64,000 nucleotides of DNA, taken from the NCBI RefSeq assembly GCF_003862475.1, contig NZ_RRCO01000001.1:1-64000 (forward strand), given 5' to 3'. The stretch comes from Lachnoanaerobaculum gingivalis (GTDB lineage: Bacteria; Bacillota; Clostridia; Lachnospirales; Lachnospiraceae). Positions within the stretch are counted from its first letter, which is position 1. Each line of letters starts with the position of its first letter. Below are positions 54,380-63,574 of this stretch, one piece after another. The notes beneath the pieces were generated by a model. It worked only from the letters and a program-made list of their open reading frames with translations. It searched no databases and was not told where the DNA came from. The position numbers and the translations under genes are program-made.

Positions 54380-55132
54380 CTACTCTCCCAAATACGCTGT
54401 AATTACATCAGGATTATTAAGCACTTCACTCGGTGTTCCGCTTGCAAGCTCAGTACCGAAATTAAGTACCGTAAGCTTTTCACAAATTCCGGCTACCAAC
54501 TTCATATCATGCTCAATCAAAAGAATTGTAAGATTATACATATCTCTGATTTTTCTGATTGTTTCCATAAGCTCTTCCGTCTCGTTAGGATTCATACCTG
54601 CCGCCGGCTCATCAAGTAAAAGCAAAGAAGGACTTGTCGCAAGAGCTCTTGCTATCTCAAGTTTTCTCTGCTCACCGTAAGGCAGATTTCCCGACAGAAC
54701 ATCTTTCTTTGAGCCGAGTGAAAATACATCAAGTATCTCCAAAGCAAGATTATCCATTTCCTTTTCCTTTTTGGAAAATCCGAACATATGAGTCATAGAC
54801 GTGAGCAGAGGATATTTTACCTTTTCATGTAATGCCGCCTTTACATTATCTAAAACCGACATATTTGAAAAAAGTCTTATATTCTGAAATGTTCTCGCAA
54901 TACCCATATTATTGATTTGTGTAGGTGTTTTTCCGTTTATAAGATTTCCGTCAAGTCTTATTGTACCTCCGGTTGGCTTATATACTCCTGTCAAGAGGTT
55001 AAAAACTGTAGTCTTTCCTGCACCGTTCGGTCCGATAAGACCGTATAATATTCCTTTTTCAATATTAAGATTAAAATTGTCTACCGCCTTTAATCCTCCG
55101 AATTGAATTCCAAGATTCTTACACTCCAGCAT
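54380..55132 (-). CDS. livG: Branched-chain amino acid ABC transporter ATPase LivG
   Basis: A 250-residue ATPase: Walker A GPNGAGKTT, a LivG-type insertion around 100-130, signature-like LPYGEQRKLEIA, and Walker B LLLDEPAAGMNP. The ATG overlaps the livM stop (TAATG), with GGAGG upstream. Confidence 0.95.
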   Translation of the reverse strand: MLECKNLGIQFGGLKAVDNFNLNIEKGILYGLIGPNGAGKTTVFNLLTGVYKPTGGTIRLDGNLINGKTPTQINNMGIARTFQNIRLFSNMSVLDNVKAALHEKVKYPLLTSMTHMFGFSKKEKEMDNLALEILDVFSLGSKKDVLSGNLPYGEQRKLEIARALATSPSLLLLDEPAAGMNPNETEELMETIRKIRDMYNLTILLIEHDMKLVAGICEKLTVLNFGTELASGTPSEVLNNPDVITAYLGE

Positions 55133-56091
55133 TAATCCTCCTTTCCAAGCTTTCTAAAGGTTTTATTCAGTGATAAATTAGCCTTAAACTTACTGTTGTT
55201 AAATATCATCATCAAAATCAATACTATAGCATAGAGTAACATTCTCAAATTGTCCGCACCTCTTAAGAACTCAGGTAATACGGTAAGAATTATTGCGGAT
55301 ATTATTGAACCCGGAATATTTCCCATACCGCCAAGAACCACAAATACAAGTATCTCAATTGATTTATTATAGTCAAAAATATTAGGCTTTATAATACCTA
55401 CATTATGTGCATAAAGCGAACCTGCAAGTCCTGCAAAAGCTGCAGCTATAACAAAAGCGCTTACTTTATACTTACTTATCTTTATTCCTATAGACTCCGC
55501 AGCAATATCATTGTCACGAATTGACTTTATCGCTCTTCCGTCTCTTGAATTTATAAGATTTGAAATCAACACTATACATATTACCATGATAATAAATACT
55601 ACTGTAAAATTATTATAATCGGAATATAAAGGAATCTTGCTAAGTCCCTTTGATCCTCCTGTAAAATTAAGATAATTTATAACAGACTTTATTATCTCTC
55701 CAAATGCAAGTGTTACTATAGCCAGATAGTCACCTCTAAGTCTAAGTACAGGCACACCTATCAAAAAACCGAAAACAGCCGCAAGTACACAGCCGCAAAC
55801 CACAGCTATAAAGAAAGACAACGCCGGAGGTAAAAAGCTTGTATTGATAGAAATCAAAGCACTTGTATATGCTCCTATTGACATAAAACCTGCATGCCCC
55901 AATGAAAGTTCTCCCAAAAATCCCGTTACAAGATTCAGTGAAACAGCCAACATTATGTTCACACAAATAGGAACTATCAAAGATTTATATTGTCTGCTGA
56001 GTATTCCTGAATTTATCAAAACAAATACCAATACATAGGCCAGTAACATTATAGCTATATTAAATATAGTTTTTTTATTTAATATCTTCAT
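55132..56091 (-). CDS. livM: Branched-chain amino acid ABC transporter permease LivM
   Basis: A 319-residue membrane protein with about nine helices. It shows the LivM signature GFLGELSLGHAGFMSIGAY and the GRAIKSIRDNDIAAESIG coupling loop. Pairs with LivH. Confidence 0.95.
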   Translation of the reverse strand: MKILNKKTIFNIAIMLLAYVLVFVLINSGILSRQYKSLIVPICVNIMLAVSLNLVTGFLGELSLGHAGFMSIGAYTSALISINTSFLPPALSFFIAVVCGCVLAAVFGFLIGVPVLRLRGDYLAIVTLAFGEIIKSVINYLNFTGGSKGLSKIPLYSDYNNFTVVFIIMVICIVLISNLINSRDGRAIKSIRDNDIAAESIGIKISKYKVSAFVIAAAFAGLAGSLYAHNVGIIKPNIFDYNKSIEILVFVVLGGMGNIPGSIISAIILTVLPEFLRGADNLRMLLYAIVLILMMIFNNSKFKANLSLNKTFRKLGKED

Positions 56092-56098
56092 ACCACAC

Positions 56099-56980
56099 CT
56101 ATACCTTTACAATCTTTTTCTTGCCCAAAAGTCCTGAAGGTCTGAATAATAAAACGACAATCAAAACCCCGAAAACAATAGCATCTGCAAGCTCAGTTGA
56201 AATATATGCCTTAGACACACTTTCAATAAGTCCCAAAAGTATTCCGCCAAGCATAGCTCCCGGTATACTTCCTATTCCTCCAAGAACGGCAGCCACAAAC
56301 GCCTTTATACCCGGAAGTGCTCCAAGTGTAGGCTTCATGGACTGGTACTGACTTATATACAAAATACCCGCTACAGCCGCAAGTGCCGAACCTATTGCGA
56401 AAGTCATTGATATGGTACTGTTTACATTGATACCCATAAGTTCCGCCGCTCCCTTATCTTCCGAAACGGCTCTCATTGCCGATCCCAGCTTGGTTTTGTT
56501 TATAAACAATGTAAGCAGAATCATTGCAACAGCAGTCACTATCAATGTAACCAAAGTAATACTTGAAATTGTAACCGGTCCTACCTTTATATTTTCGTTC
56601 GGAATTACAGATTGAAACGGTATCGGTGTTGAACCGAATATCAATAAAGAACTGCTTTGTAAAAAGAAGCTCATACCTATCGCAGTAATAAGTACTGCCA
56701 AAGGCTGTGCCTTTCTAAGCGGTTTATACGCAATCTTTTCAATTAAAACGCCCAAAACGGAACATACAATAACAGTCAATAAAAGCGCTACCGGAACAGG
56801 TAAACCCAATACCGATATACTAAAATAAAGAGCATATGCTCCTACCATTATTATATCTCCATGAGCAAAATTTATCATTTTAGCTATACCGTATACCATT
56901 GTATAACCTATAGCTATCAACGCATAAATGCTTCCTGTCCTCAATCCGTTTATTAACTGTTCAATAAAGTTAATTAACAT
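56099..56980 (-). CDS. livH: Branched-chain amino acid ABC transporter permease LivH
   Basis: A 293-residue permease: GLRTGSIYALIAIGYTMVYG, INFAHGDIIMVGAY and the AMRAVSEDKGAAELMG coupling loop. Start ATG with GAGGGG. It follows a 120-bp gap with two hairpins after livJ. Confidence 0.95.
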   Translation of the reverse strand: MLINFIEQLINGLRTGSIYALIAIGYTMVYGIAKMINFAHGDIIMVGAYALYFSISVLGLPVPVALLLTVIVCSVLGVLIEKIAYKPLRKAQPLAVLITAIGMSFFLQSSSLLIFGSTPIPFQSVIPNENIKVGPVTISSITLVTLIVTAVAMILLTLFINKTKLGSAMRAVSEDKGAAELMGINVNSTISMTFAIGSALAAVAGILYISQYQSMKPTLGALPGIKAFVAAVLGGIGSIPGAMLGGILLGLIESVSKAYISTELADAIVFGVLIVVLLFRPSGLLGKKKIVKV

Positions 56981-57006
56981 TTTTTTACCCCTCTTTACCT
57001 AAACTA

Positions 57007-57040
57007 CGGAAAACTCCTACCTTACGTTAGAAGCTTTCCG
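57007..57040 (-). other. Second RNA hairpin in the livJ-livH gap
   Basis: Imperfect inverted repeat with a CGGAAA/TTTCCG base and G-U-compatible pairs in the stem, 57007-57020 against 57026-57040, short loop. It lies between the livJ terminator and livH, and may protect the downstream mRNA end. Confidence 0.5.
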
Positions 57041-57053
57041 AGGTCTATGTCAG

Positions 57054-57087
57054 AAAAAGAGGATGGGACAATAATCCCGTCCTCTTT
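57054..57087 (-). terminator. Attenuating terminator after livJ
   Basis: Stem AAAGAGGATGGGA (57056-57068) / TCCCGTCCTCTTT (57075-57087) with TTTTT following on the minus strand. It sits inside the operon, so it likely lets only part of the transcripts continue into livHMGF. Confidence 0.8.
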
Positions 57088-57100
57088 AAAATTTCATAGA

Positions 57101-58282
57101 TTAATCAAAAAGCTTATACTCTCCGTTTGTTATAGTAACAAACTTAGGCTCCTTGTTCGGCTCACCGTCAGCATTGAATGATACTTTGCCTGTGATACCG
57201 TTTACCTCTATCTCGGTCATAGCCTTGATAAGGTCATCACTCTTGATACTTCCGGCCTTTTCCATAGCCGCCTTGATTACGTAAACTGTATCATATCCGT
57301 CAGCTGCAAACTGGTCAGGTGTTGCCTTATATGCAGTCTCATATGCCTTTGTGAAATCTGCCGCAGAAGGATCTGAAGCCAAGAACGGACTTAAGAATAC
57401 CGCACCTTCAACAGCGCTTGGATCTGTAACCTGAGATAAAACTCCGTCCCAACCGTCAGAACCTACAAATGCCGCATCGATACCCTGCTGCTTTGCCTGC
57501 TGTACGATATATGCTGCCGCTTCATAGTATCCAGGTACAAATATAAGCTTAGCTCCTGAAGCCTTAATCTGTGTCAACTGAGTTGTAAAGTCTACATCAT
57601 CATTTGTGAATGACTGCTCATTGACAAGTAAGTCAGACTTTCCGGCAGCGTTAAGCTCCTCTTTGAAAGCCTCATATACTCCTGTTGAATACTCGTCAGA
57701 GTTGTTGTAAAGAACAGCAACACTCTCATATCCCTGATCTACAACAAAATCTGCAATCATCTTTCCCTGAAGAGGATCTGTAAAGCAAAGTCTGAAAACA
57801 TTAGGATTCTCAGTGATTGCCTTAGCTGAACCTGAAGGTGTAATCTGTAAAATATTATCCTTTGCTGTTAAATCTGTAAGTGCAAGTGATGAACCGCTTG
57901 TTACAGCTCCCATAAATACATTGATTCCGCTGTCCATAAGATTGTTATATGCGTTAACAGCCTTATCTTCTTTAGCTTCATCATCCTGGAAATTAAGTGC
58001 AAGCTTATATGTCTTATCTCCGACCTTTACTCCGCCTGCCGCATTAATCTCATCAATAGCTATAGTAGCACCGTTCTTAACCGAATTGCCGTAAGATGCC
58101 GCACTACCTGTAAGTGGTCCTGTAGTTCCTATTGTAAATACATCACCGTCAACTTTTGCAGCAGCTTCAGTCTCAGCCTTTGATCCTGAATCTGCAGCTT
58201 TATCCGAACCTGCGTTTCCGCAAGCTGTCAATGCCAATCCGAATGTCAATGCCATTGCTGACAATAATACTCTTTTCTTCAT
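57101..58282 (-). CDS. livJ: Branched-chain amino acid-binding lipoprotein LivJ/LivK
   Basis: A 393-residue lipoprotein: signal peptide, lipobox LTAC, Ser/Ala/Glu linker (about 22-45), then a type I periplasmic-binding fold (VFTIGTTGPLTGSAASYG at its start, the GSSLALTDL ligand loop). Binds Leu/Ile/Val-like amino acids outside the membrane. First gene of the operon with a perfect promoter. Confidence 0.94.
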   Translation of the reverse strand: MKKRVLLSAMALTFGLALTACGNAGSDKAADSGSKAETEAAAKVDGDVFTIGTTGPLTGSAASYGNSVKNGATIAIDEINAAGGVKVGDKTYKLALNFQDDEAKEDKAVNAYNNLMDSGINVFMGAVTSGSSLALTDLTAKDNILQITPSGSAKAITENPNVFRLCFTDPLQGKMIADFVVDQGYESVAVLYNNSDEYSTGVYEAFKEELNAAGKSDLLVNEQSFTNDDVDFTTQLTQIKASGAKLIFVPGYYEAAAYIVQQAKQQGIDAAFVGSDGWDGVLSQVTDPSAVEGAVFLSPFLASDPSAADFTKAYETAYKATPDQFAADGYDTVYVIKAAMEKAGSIKSDDLIKAMTEIEVNGITGKVSFNADGEPNKEPKFVTITNGEYKLFD

Positions 58283-58319
58283 AATGCCTCCATAAATTAA
58301 ATTTTATAAAACTCATCTC

Positions 58320-58348
58320 ATTATATTTATTTCATATAATTCTGTCAA
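58320..58348 (-). promoter_or_regulatory. Promoter of the liv operon
   Basis: Minus-strand TTGACA (58343-58348), 17 bases, TATAAT (58320-58325): a perfect sigma-A consensus 38 bp before the livJ start codon. Confidence 0.88.
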
Positions 58349-58407
58349 TAAACACATTTGAAATGCATATATATTTTTTTCATGGCAGGTATAACAAATA
58401 GATATAA

Positions 58408-58458
58408 CAAAGCCTTTATAACCGTTAATTTTTACTAATTACGACTATAAAGGCTTCA
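58408..58458 (-). terminator. Terminator after nfnB
   Basis: AAGCCTTTATA (58410-58420) / TATAAAGGCTT (58446-58456) with a 25-base loop, then TTTG on the minus strand. Moderate strength. Confidence 0.6.
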
Positions 58459-58480
58459 AATTATTTATATTATTTTATAT

Positions 58481-59872
58481 TTATTTTTCTGAGAGATATT
58501 CATGTATTCCTCTTGCTCCGGCTCTTCCGGCCTCCATAGCAAGAATAACCGTAGCGGCACCTGTTACGGCATCGCCGCCTGCGAAAACTCCCTTTCTTGA
58601 AGTTTGTCCTGTCTTTTCATCAGCTTCAATACATTTCCATTTGTTGATATCAAGACCTTCTGTTGTTCTTGCAATAAGAGGATTAGGTGAAGTACCGAGT
58701 GACATGATAACAGTATCACAGTCAATAACAAATTCGCTACCCTTTACCTCTACAGGTCTTCTTCTACCGCTGGCATCAGGCTCTCCAAGTTCCATTCTGA
58801 TAACTTTCATTCCCTTTACCCATCCCTTTTCATCTTCAAGGATCTCAACAGGGTTTGTCAAAATATCAAATATGATACCTTCCTGCTTCGCATGATGAAC
58901 TTCTTCAGCTCTTGCAGGTAATTCGGCTTCACTTCTTCTATATATAACATGTACTTCGGCACCAAGTCTTAGGGCGGTTCTTGCAGCATCCATAGCCACG
59001 TTTCCTCCACCTACAATACATACCTTTTTACTCTTTATAATAGGTGTGTGATAGTCGTCTCTGAATGCCTTCATAAGGTTATTTCTTGTAAGATACTCGT
59101 TTGCTGAAAATACTCCGTTTGCATTTTCACCCGGAATACCCATAAACATAGGAAGACCTGCACCTGAGCCGATAAATACGGCATCAAATCCCTCTTCTTC
59201 CAAAAGTTCATCTATTGTAACGGTTTTTCCGATAATAACGTCTGTCTCAATCTTTACACCAAGGTCTATAACGTTTTGAATTTCAGGTAAAACAACTTCA
59301 TCCTTAGGTAATCTGAACTCAGGAATTCCGTAAATCAAAACTCCGCCCGGCTCATGCAATGCTTCAAATATAGTAACTTCATATCCGAGTTTTGCAAGGT
59401 CACCTGCACAGCTGAGTCCTGCAGGACCCGATCCGATTACAGCCACTTTCTTTCCGTTCTTATTCGGATTTGCCTTTGGCTTAATACCCATCTTTCTTGC
59501 AGTATCTGCTACATATCTCTCAAGTTTACCTATTGAAACGGCCTCACCTCTGTTTCCTCTGATACATACACCCTCACACTGTGTCTCCTGTGGACAAACT
59601 CTTCCACATACGGCAGGAAGTGAACTTGACTGTGCGATAACATCTGACGCACCTTCAATATCATCCTTTAATATTTCCTGTATAAAAGCGGGAATATTTA
59701 TAGATACAGGGCAACCCTTTATACATTTTGCATTTTTACAGTTGAAACATCTTGCAGCCTCAGCCATCGCCTCTTCCTTAGTGTATCCAAGGCATACTTC
59801 TTCAAAATTTTTAGCTCTTACTTCAGGCTCCTGCTCAGCAACAGCAACTTTCTTCCACATATCCTGTGCCAT
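58481..59872 (-). CDS. nfnB: NfnB / GltA-like NADPH-dependent oxidoreductase
   Basis: A 463-residue flavoprotein of the small-glutamate-synthase-subunit family. Two [4Fe-4S] motifs are N-terminal (CFNCKNAKCIKGCP and CGRVCPQETQCEGVC); the FAD GxGxxG is GSGPAGLSCAG and the NADP one is GGGNVAMDAA. With the partner subunit it makes an electron-bifurcating NADH-dependent ferredoxin:NADP+ oxidoreductase. No glutamate synthase large subunit is nearby, which supports Nfn over GltD. Confidence 0.9.
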   Translation of the reverse strand: MAQDMWKKVAVAEQEPEVRAKNFEEVCLGYTKEEAMAEAARCFNCKNAKCIKGCPVSINIPAFIQEILKDDIEGASDVIAQSSSLPAVCGRVCPQETQCEGVCIRGNRGEAVSIGKLERYVADTARKMGIKPKANPNKNGKKVAVIGSGPAGLSCAGDLAKLGYEVTIFEALHEPGGVLIYGIPEFRLPKDEVVLPEIQNVIDLGVKIETDVIIGKTVTIDELLEEEGFDAVFIGSGAGLPMFMGIPGENANGVFSANEYLTRNNLMKAFRDDYHTPIIKSKKVCIVGGGNVAMDAARTALRLGAEVHVIYRRSEAELPARAEEVHHAKQEGIIFDILTNPVEILEDEKGWVKGMKVIRMELGEPDASGRRRPVEVKGSEFVIDCDTVIMSLGTSPNPLIARTTEGLDINKWKCIEADEKTGQTSRKGVFAGGDAVTGAATVILAMEAGRAGARGIHEYLSEK

Positions 59873-60765
59873 TATTTGTCACCTCCACATACGCCACATC
59901 CGCCATGATGTGTTTCGCCTTCTATAACCTTCAAAAGTTCTTTACCTTCTTCTGTCTTATAAATCTGTAATCTTTGAAGTGCTTCGTTGAAATTAATCTT
60001 ATGTGCATCAAACTCAGGTCCGTCTACACATGCAAACTTAATTTCATCACCTACAGACAGTCTGCAGGCACCGCACATACCTGTACCGTCCACCATGATT
60101 GTATTCATACTTGCGATAGTAGGTATGCCGAGTTCTTTTGTAAGAAGTGATACAAATTTCATCATTATCATAGGACCGATAACTACACAATGGTCATACT
60201 TCTTGCCTTCATTTTCAACAAGATCTTTTACCTTATCTGTTACAAGCCCTTTGAATCCGTAAGAACCGTCATCTGTACATACATATAAATTATCCGATAC
60301 CGACTTAAGCTCGTCCTCAAGAATTACAAAGTCTTTGCTCTTTGCACCTTGAACCACATCAGCCTTAATACCTCTTTCAAAGAGCCATTTAACCTGTGGA
60401 TATACAGGAGCTGTACCAAGTCCGCCGGCTACGAAAAGAATCTTCTTCTTTTTTAATTCCTCTATGTCTTCACCTATAAGATCACTTGCATTTCCAAGCG
60501 GTCCTACAAAGTCCATAAACTCATCGCCTTCGTTGAGCTCATCTGCAATCAGTCTGGTTGAGCCGCCAATAACCTGAATAACTATAGTAACAGTTCCGGC
60601 TTCACGGTCATAGTCACAGATTGTAAGCGGAATTCTCTCACCCTGCTTATCCTGCTTTACTATAACAAACTCTCCCGGAAGACATTTTGCTGCTACTCTC
60701 TTAGCCAAAACATCAAATAAATAAATGTTTTCAGCTAATTTTCTTTTCTTCACAATAGGAAACAT
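59872..60765 (-). CDS. nfnA: NfnA / ferredoxin-NADP reductase subunit alpha
   Basis: A 297-residue protein of the FNR/DHOD-electron-transfer family (starts MFPIVKKRKLAENIYLFDV), with the FAD site RIPLTICDYD, the NAD site FVAGGLGTAPV and [2Fe-2S] cysteines CGACRLS...C. A C-terminal CGVCGG tail is present. The ATG at 60765 is used because GGAGG lies ten bases upstream. Its stop overlaps the nfnB start (TAATG). Confidence 0.88.
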   Translation of the reverse strand: MFPIVKKRKLAENIYLFDVLAKRVAAKCLPGEFVIVKQDKQGERIPLTICDYDREAGTVTIVIQVIGGSTRLIADELNEGDEFMDFVGPLGNASDLIGEDIEELKKKKILFVAGGLGTAPVYPQVKWLFERGIKADVVQGAKSKDFVILEDELKSVSDNLYVCTDDGSYGFKGLVTDKVKDLVENEGKKYDHCVVIGPMIMMKFVSLLTKELGIPTIASMNTIMVDGTGMCGACRLSVGDEIKFACVDGPEFDAHKINFNEALQRLQIYKTEEGKELLKVIEGETHHGGCGVCGGDK

Positions 60766-60803
60766 ATTGCTTATTCCTCCATATAGATAAAATCTCACCT
60801 TTA

Positions 60804-60832
60804 ATATTAACACAAAAAAATAAAAAAAACAA
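60804..60832 (-). promoter_or_regulatory. Probable promoter of nfnAB
   Basis: Minus-strand TTGTTT (60827-60832), 17 bases rich in T, TAATAT (60804-60809), about 40 bp before the nfnA start codon. Confidence 0.5.
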
Positions 60833-60904
60833 ACTAAATAAAAGCAATATATCAGAACAGTTCGTTATTTTTTTAGCTAATTTAACCTTAAATGTTATTA
60901 TTTG

Positions 60905-61930
60905 CTACCTGTTCATTTCAGACTTATAGCCGTCAGTCATATTATGGTCTGCAATTATATTGTCGATATCATTCAGATTTGAAGAAGGCACATCGCCCGG
61001 TATAGTGTTTTTTACAGTAGAATATGCATTGCCGTAAGCCAACGCTTTTTCACAGTCAAGTCTGTAATGTAAAAGACCGTACAATGCTCCTGCAATATAT
61101 GCATCTCCGCTTCCTATTCTGTCCACAACATCAATTGCCTTATAAGGTTTTTCTGTATAATACTTATCCTGATAAGCGTTATATATTACAGATCCGAAAT
61201 CATGTACCTTCGGTGAATGCACCGTTCTTTGTGTAGATGCCACTATTGAGATAGGATACTCCTCGGTAAACGATTTCATAATTTCTCCTACATCTCCTCT
61301 CTTTCCGAAGGTAAGTCTGGCTGTATCCTCAGAGCAGAAGAATATATCCACAAACGGCAATATCTTTTCTATAGTGTCTCTTGCCTCTTCGCCGGACCAA
61401 AGATTTGCTCTGAAATTCACATCAAATGATATAATCGACCCGTTATCTTTAAATTTCTTTATCATTTCTATTGCGTTTTCTCTGGATTTTTCACAAAGAG
61501 CCAATGTTATACCTGTTGTATGAAAACATGTGGTAGACTTATACATATCTTCAGAAAACTCATTTACGCTTATAGTTTCAAAGCAGGAATTTTTTCTGTC
61601 ATATATTACATTAGGCTTTCTTGGATATGCTCCGTTTTCATAGAAATATATCCCAACTCTGGCATCTTTGTTTGAATCATATATTATATAATCGTCACTG
61701 ATTCCATAAGATCTGACAGTATTCTTTATATATGCACCCATCTCATGTGAAGGAAGCTTTGTTATAACACCGGTTTTTAACCCTAGAAGCGATGCACCTA
61801 CAGCAACATTTAGCTCCGCACCTCCTACCTGCCTGATAAGAGTATCTCCTCTTACCAATCTGTCATCTCTTACAGGTGAAAGTCTTAAAAGCGCCTGTCC
61901 CAAAGTCAATAAATCAAATTTCTTATCCAT
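60905..61930 (-). CDS. PfkB-family sugar kinase, 2-keto-3-deoxygluconate kinase-like
   Basis: A 341-residue ribokinase-fold enzyme: GGAELNVAVGASLLG near the N-terminus, SFDVNFRANLW, and the catalytic GSGD in DRIGSGDAYIAGAL. The N-terminal LGQALLRLSP and FDVNFR pattern are closest to KdgK. It phosphorylates an aldonate-derived or related sugar. ATG at 61930 is used because AAAGG is seven bases upstream. No KDPG aldolase or uronate genes are near; it trails the folA genes. Confidence 0.82.
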   Translation of the reverse strand: MDKKFDLLTLGQALLRLSPVRDDRLVRGDTLIRQVGGAELNVAVGASLLGLKTGVITKLPSHEMGAYIKNTVRSYGISDDYIIYDSNKDARVGIYFYENGAYPRKPNVIYDRKNSCFETISVNEFSEDMYKSTTCFHTTGITLALCEKSRENAIEMIKKFKDNGSIISFDVNFRANLWSGEEARDTIEKILPFVDIFFCSEDTARLTFGKRGDVGEIMKSFTEEYPISIVASTQRTVHSPKVHDFGSVIYNAYQDKYYTEKPYKAIDVVDRIGSGDAYIAGALYGLLHYRLDCEKALAYGNAYSTVKNTIPGDVPSSNLNDIDNIIADHNMTDGYKSEMNR

Positions 61931-61953
61931 TTCTTTGCCTTTCAAAAAATTAC

Positions 61954-62448
61954 CTAAACTCTTTTATACATTCTGAATGTATAAGGTATATCAAAATAAG
62001 TCTCTTCCTCTGTTTCAAGTACAAGATTCCATTCTTTATCCAAATCCAAATTCAAAAAATGTCTGTCCGCCGCATACTCATAGTCAATATATGTAACATG
62101 GGCAACATTGCAATAGGGCAAGAAATTCCTGTAAACACTTTCTCCCCCTATAACAAAAACATCTTCATCATTTATATTATTTTCTCTAAGGTACTCCAAA
62201 CATGAATCCAAACTGTTCAATACTGTTGCACCTTTTATTTTTAAGTTATTATCTTTTGATAAAACTATATTTTCTCTTCCCGCAAGCGGCTGAGAACCGG
62301 GAAGGGACAATAATGTATTATGTCCCATTATTATCACCTTTCCTATAGTCTCTTCCCTGAAAAGTTTCATATCTTTGGGGATCGAAACCAAGAGTTTCCC
62401 TTTATTTCCTATTCCCCATTTTTTATCTACCGAAACAATTATATTCAT
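61954..62448 (-). CDS. folA: Dihydrofolate reductase
   Basis: A 164-residue DHFR: SVDKKWGIGNKGKLL (Met20-loop region), IPKDMKLFRE, IIMGHNTLLSLPG and VFVIGGESVYRNFL. Reduces dihydrofolate with NADPH. It begins one base after the gene for the ThyX-like protein, a pairing that points to folate/thymidylate metabolism. Confidence 0.94.
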   Translation of the reverse strand: MNIIVSVDKKWGIGNKGKLLVSIPKDMKLFREETIGKVIIMGHNTLLSLPGSQPLAGRENIVLSKDNNLKIKGATVLNSLDSCLEYLRENNINDEDVFVIGGESVYRNFLPYCNVAHVTYIDYEYAADRHFLNLDLDKEWNLVLETEEETYFDIPYTFRMYKRV

Positions 62449-62449
62449 T

Positions 62450-63073
62450 CTATTCCTCAGCTATAATCAGTTCATTTGCATAAGGTAATGTCTCTATCCA
62501 TTCACAAAAACTTCTCCACTCATCAAGTTTATGATGCTTTCTTGATTTATAAATATTAATGAGCGTCTCATAATTTAATGTACAGGTTCTCATTTGATTA
62601 TAGCTTGAAGGTAAAAGCTGTATAAGGTCATACCAAAGTGACTTATCCTTGGTTTCAATATATTCAAGTCTTATCTTTTCCATTTCATCAACAAGACCTT
62701 TTAAAACATTTAAACCGTTTTCAGTCAGATGATCATGTGAAAAATCATCCAACTCAAAAGGCTTTGAATGAATCTTATGCATTGTGGATGTGGAATTTGC
62801 AACCGTGGCAACTTTATATGTATCGTATTCTTTCCACCAATACATAGGTGCTGTAATATCAACGGAAAGCATTACCTGTCTTAAATACTTTCTGTGATCG
62901 CTTGTCCCGGCATTTCTGAGCCTTTTTGCAAGCGATAAGTCATTCTCTCCTAAAACATATTGACCGTTCTCATCATAATAACTGTCAGATCTCGCCCATG
63001 AATTCATCGGATTTCTTGCGCCTCTTATGGCATTTTCCAAATTCATAACATAAACTCTGTTAAAATCTATCAT
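62450..63073 (-). CDS. Conserved protein, possibly a divergent ThyX-like protein
   Basis: A 207-residue protein. Conserved-looking core: RNPMNSWARSDS (about 18-29), LRQVMLSVDITAPMYWWKEY (about 64-83), KVATVANSTSTMHK (about 87-100). The last block has the spacing of polar residues, off by one, of the flavin-dependent thymidylate synthase motif RHRxxSxNxxSxR, and folA is adjacent. That is suggestive only; the basic residues of the motif are mostly lost. GGGAG upstream of ATG; it overlaps the Nudix gene by 14 bp. Confidence 0.5.
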   Translation of the reverse strand: MIDFNRVYVMNLENAIRGARNPMNSWARSDSYYDENGQYVLGENDLSLAKRLRNAGTSDHRKYLRQVMLSVDITAPMYWWKEYDTYKVATVANSTSTMHKIHSKPFELDDFSHDHLTENGLNVLKGLVDEMEKIRLEYIETKDKSLWYDLIQLLPSSYNQMRTCTLNYETLINIYKSRKHHKLDEWRSFCEWIETLPYANELIIAEE

Positions 63074-63506
63074 CCCATCTCCCTTTTCTTTTTAATTCCA
63101 TATACATATTATAGCCTCTTTCAAGCATCATTCTTTCATTTGAAAACTTCAAAAGATGAAAAGATTCATGGTATTTATAATACCCCGAATCAACAAAATA
63201 TTCTTCTCTTTGCGGTCTTGAAAAATAGCTTTCGGTCTTCATCAAGAACCAATGTACTCTTTTATCAATTATTTCCGTACTTGTGTTAAATGTATAATGG
63301 CTGGTTCCTATAAATTGTACTATTTTAGCCTTTGCTCCGGTTTCCTCGTAAACCTCCCTCAGTGCAGTCTGCTCAAATGTTTCACCCGGTTCCACAGTCC
63401 CTTTCGGTAAAACCCATCCCTCATATTTATTTTTATAATTTTTAAACAAGGTCAATATCTTTCCATGATATATAACTACACCACCGCAGCTGGTTGCTTC
63501 TATCAT
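63060..63506 (-). CDS. Nudix hydrolase
   Basis: A 148-residue protein with a complete Nudix box, GTVEPGETFEQTALREVYEE followed by TG. Hydrolyses a nucleoside diphosphate linked to another group (substrate unknown; 8-oxo-dGTP, Ap4A or sugar nucleotides are all possible). First gene of a small operon with the ThyX-like, folA and sugar kinase genes. GGAGG lies seven bases upstream of the ATG at 63506. Confidence 0.9.
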   Translation of the reverse strand: MIEATSCGGVVIYHGKILTLFKNYKNKYEGWVLPKGTVEPGETFEQTALREVYEETGAKAKIVQFIGTSHYTFNTSTEIIDKRVHWFLMKTESYFSRPQREEYFVDSGYYKYHESFHLLKFSNERMMLERGYNMYMELKRKGRWDDRF

Positions 63507-63538
63507 TCCACACCTCCACTTTAGTGATAACTAAAAGA

Positions 63539-63567
63539 AGTATAAACCAATGCCGCGCTATAGTAAA
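63539..63567 (-). promoter_or_regulatory. Promoter of the Nudix-folA operon
   Basis: Minus-strand TTTACT (63562-63567), 17 bases, TATACT (63539-63544). A TTTAGT/ACTAAA inverted repeat (about 63519-63534) follows in the leader. Confidence 0.65.
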
Positions 63568-63574
63568 GAACATA

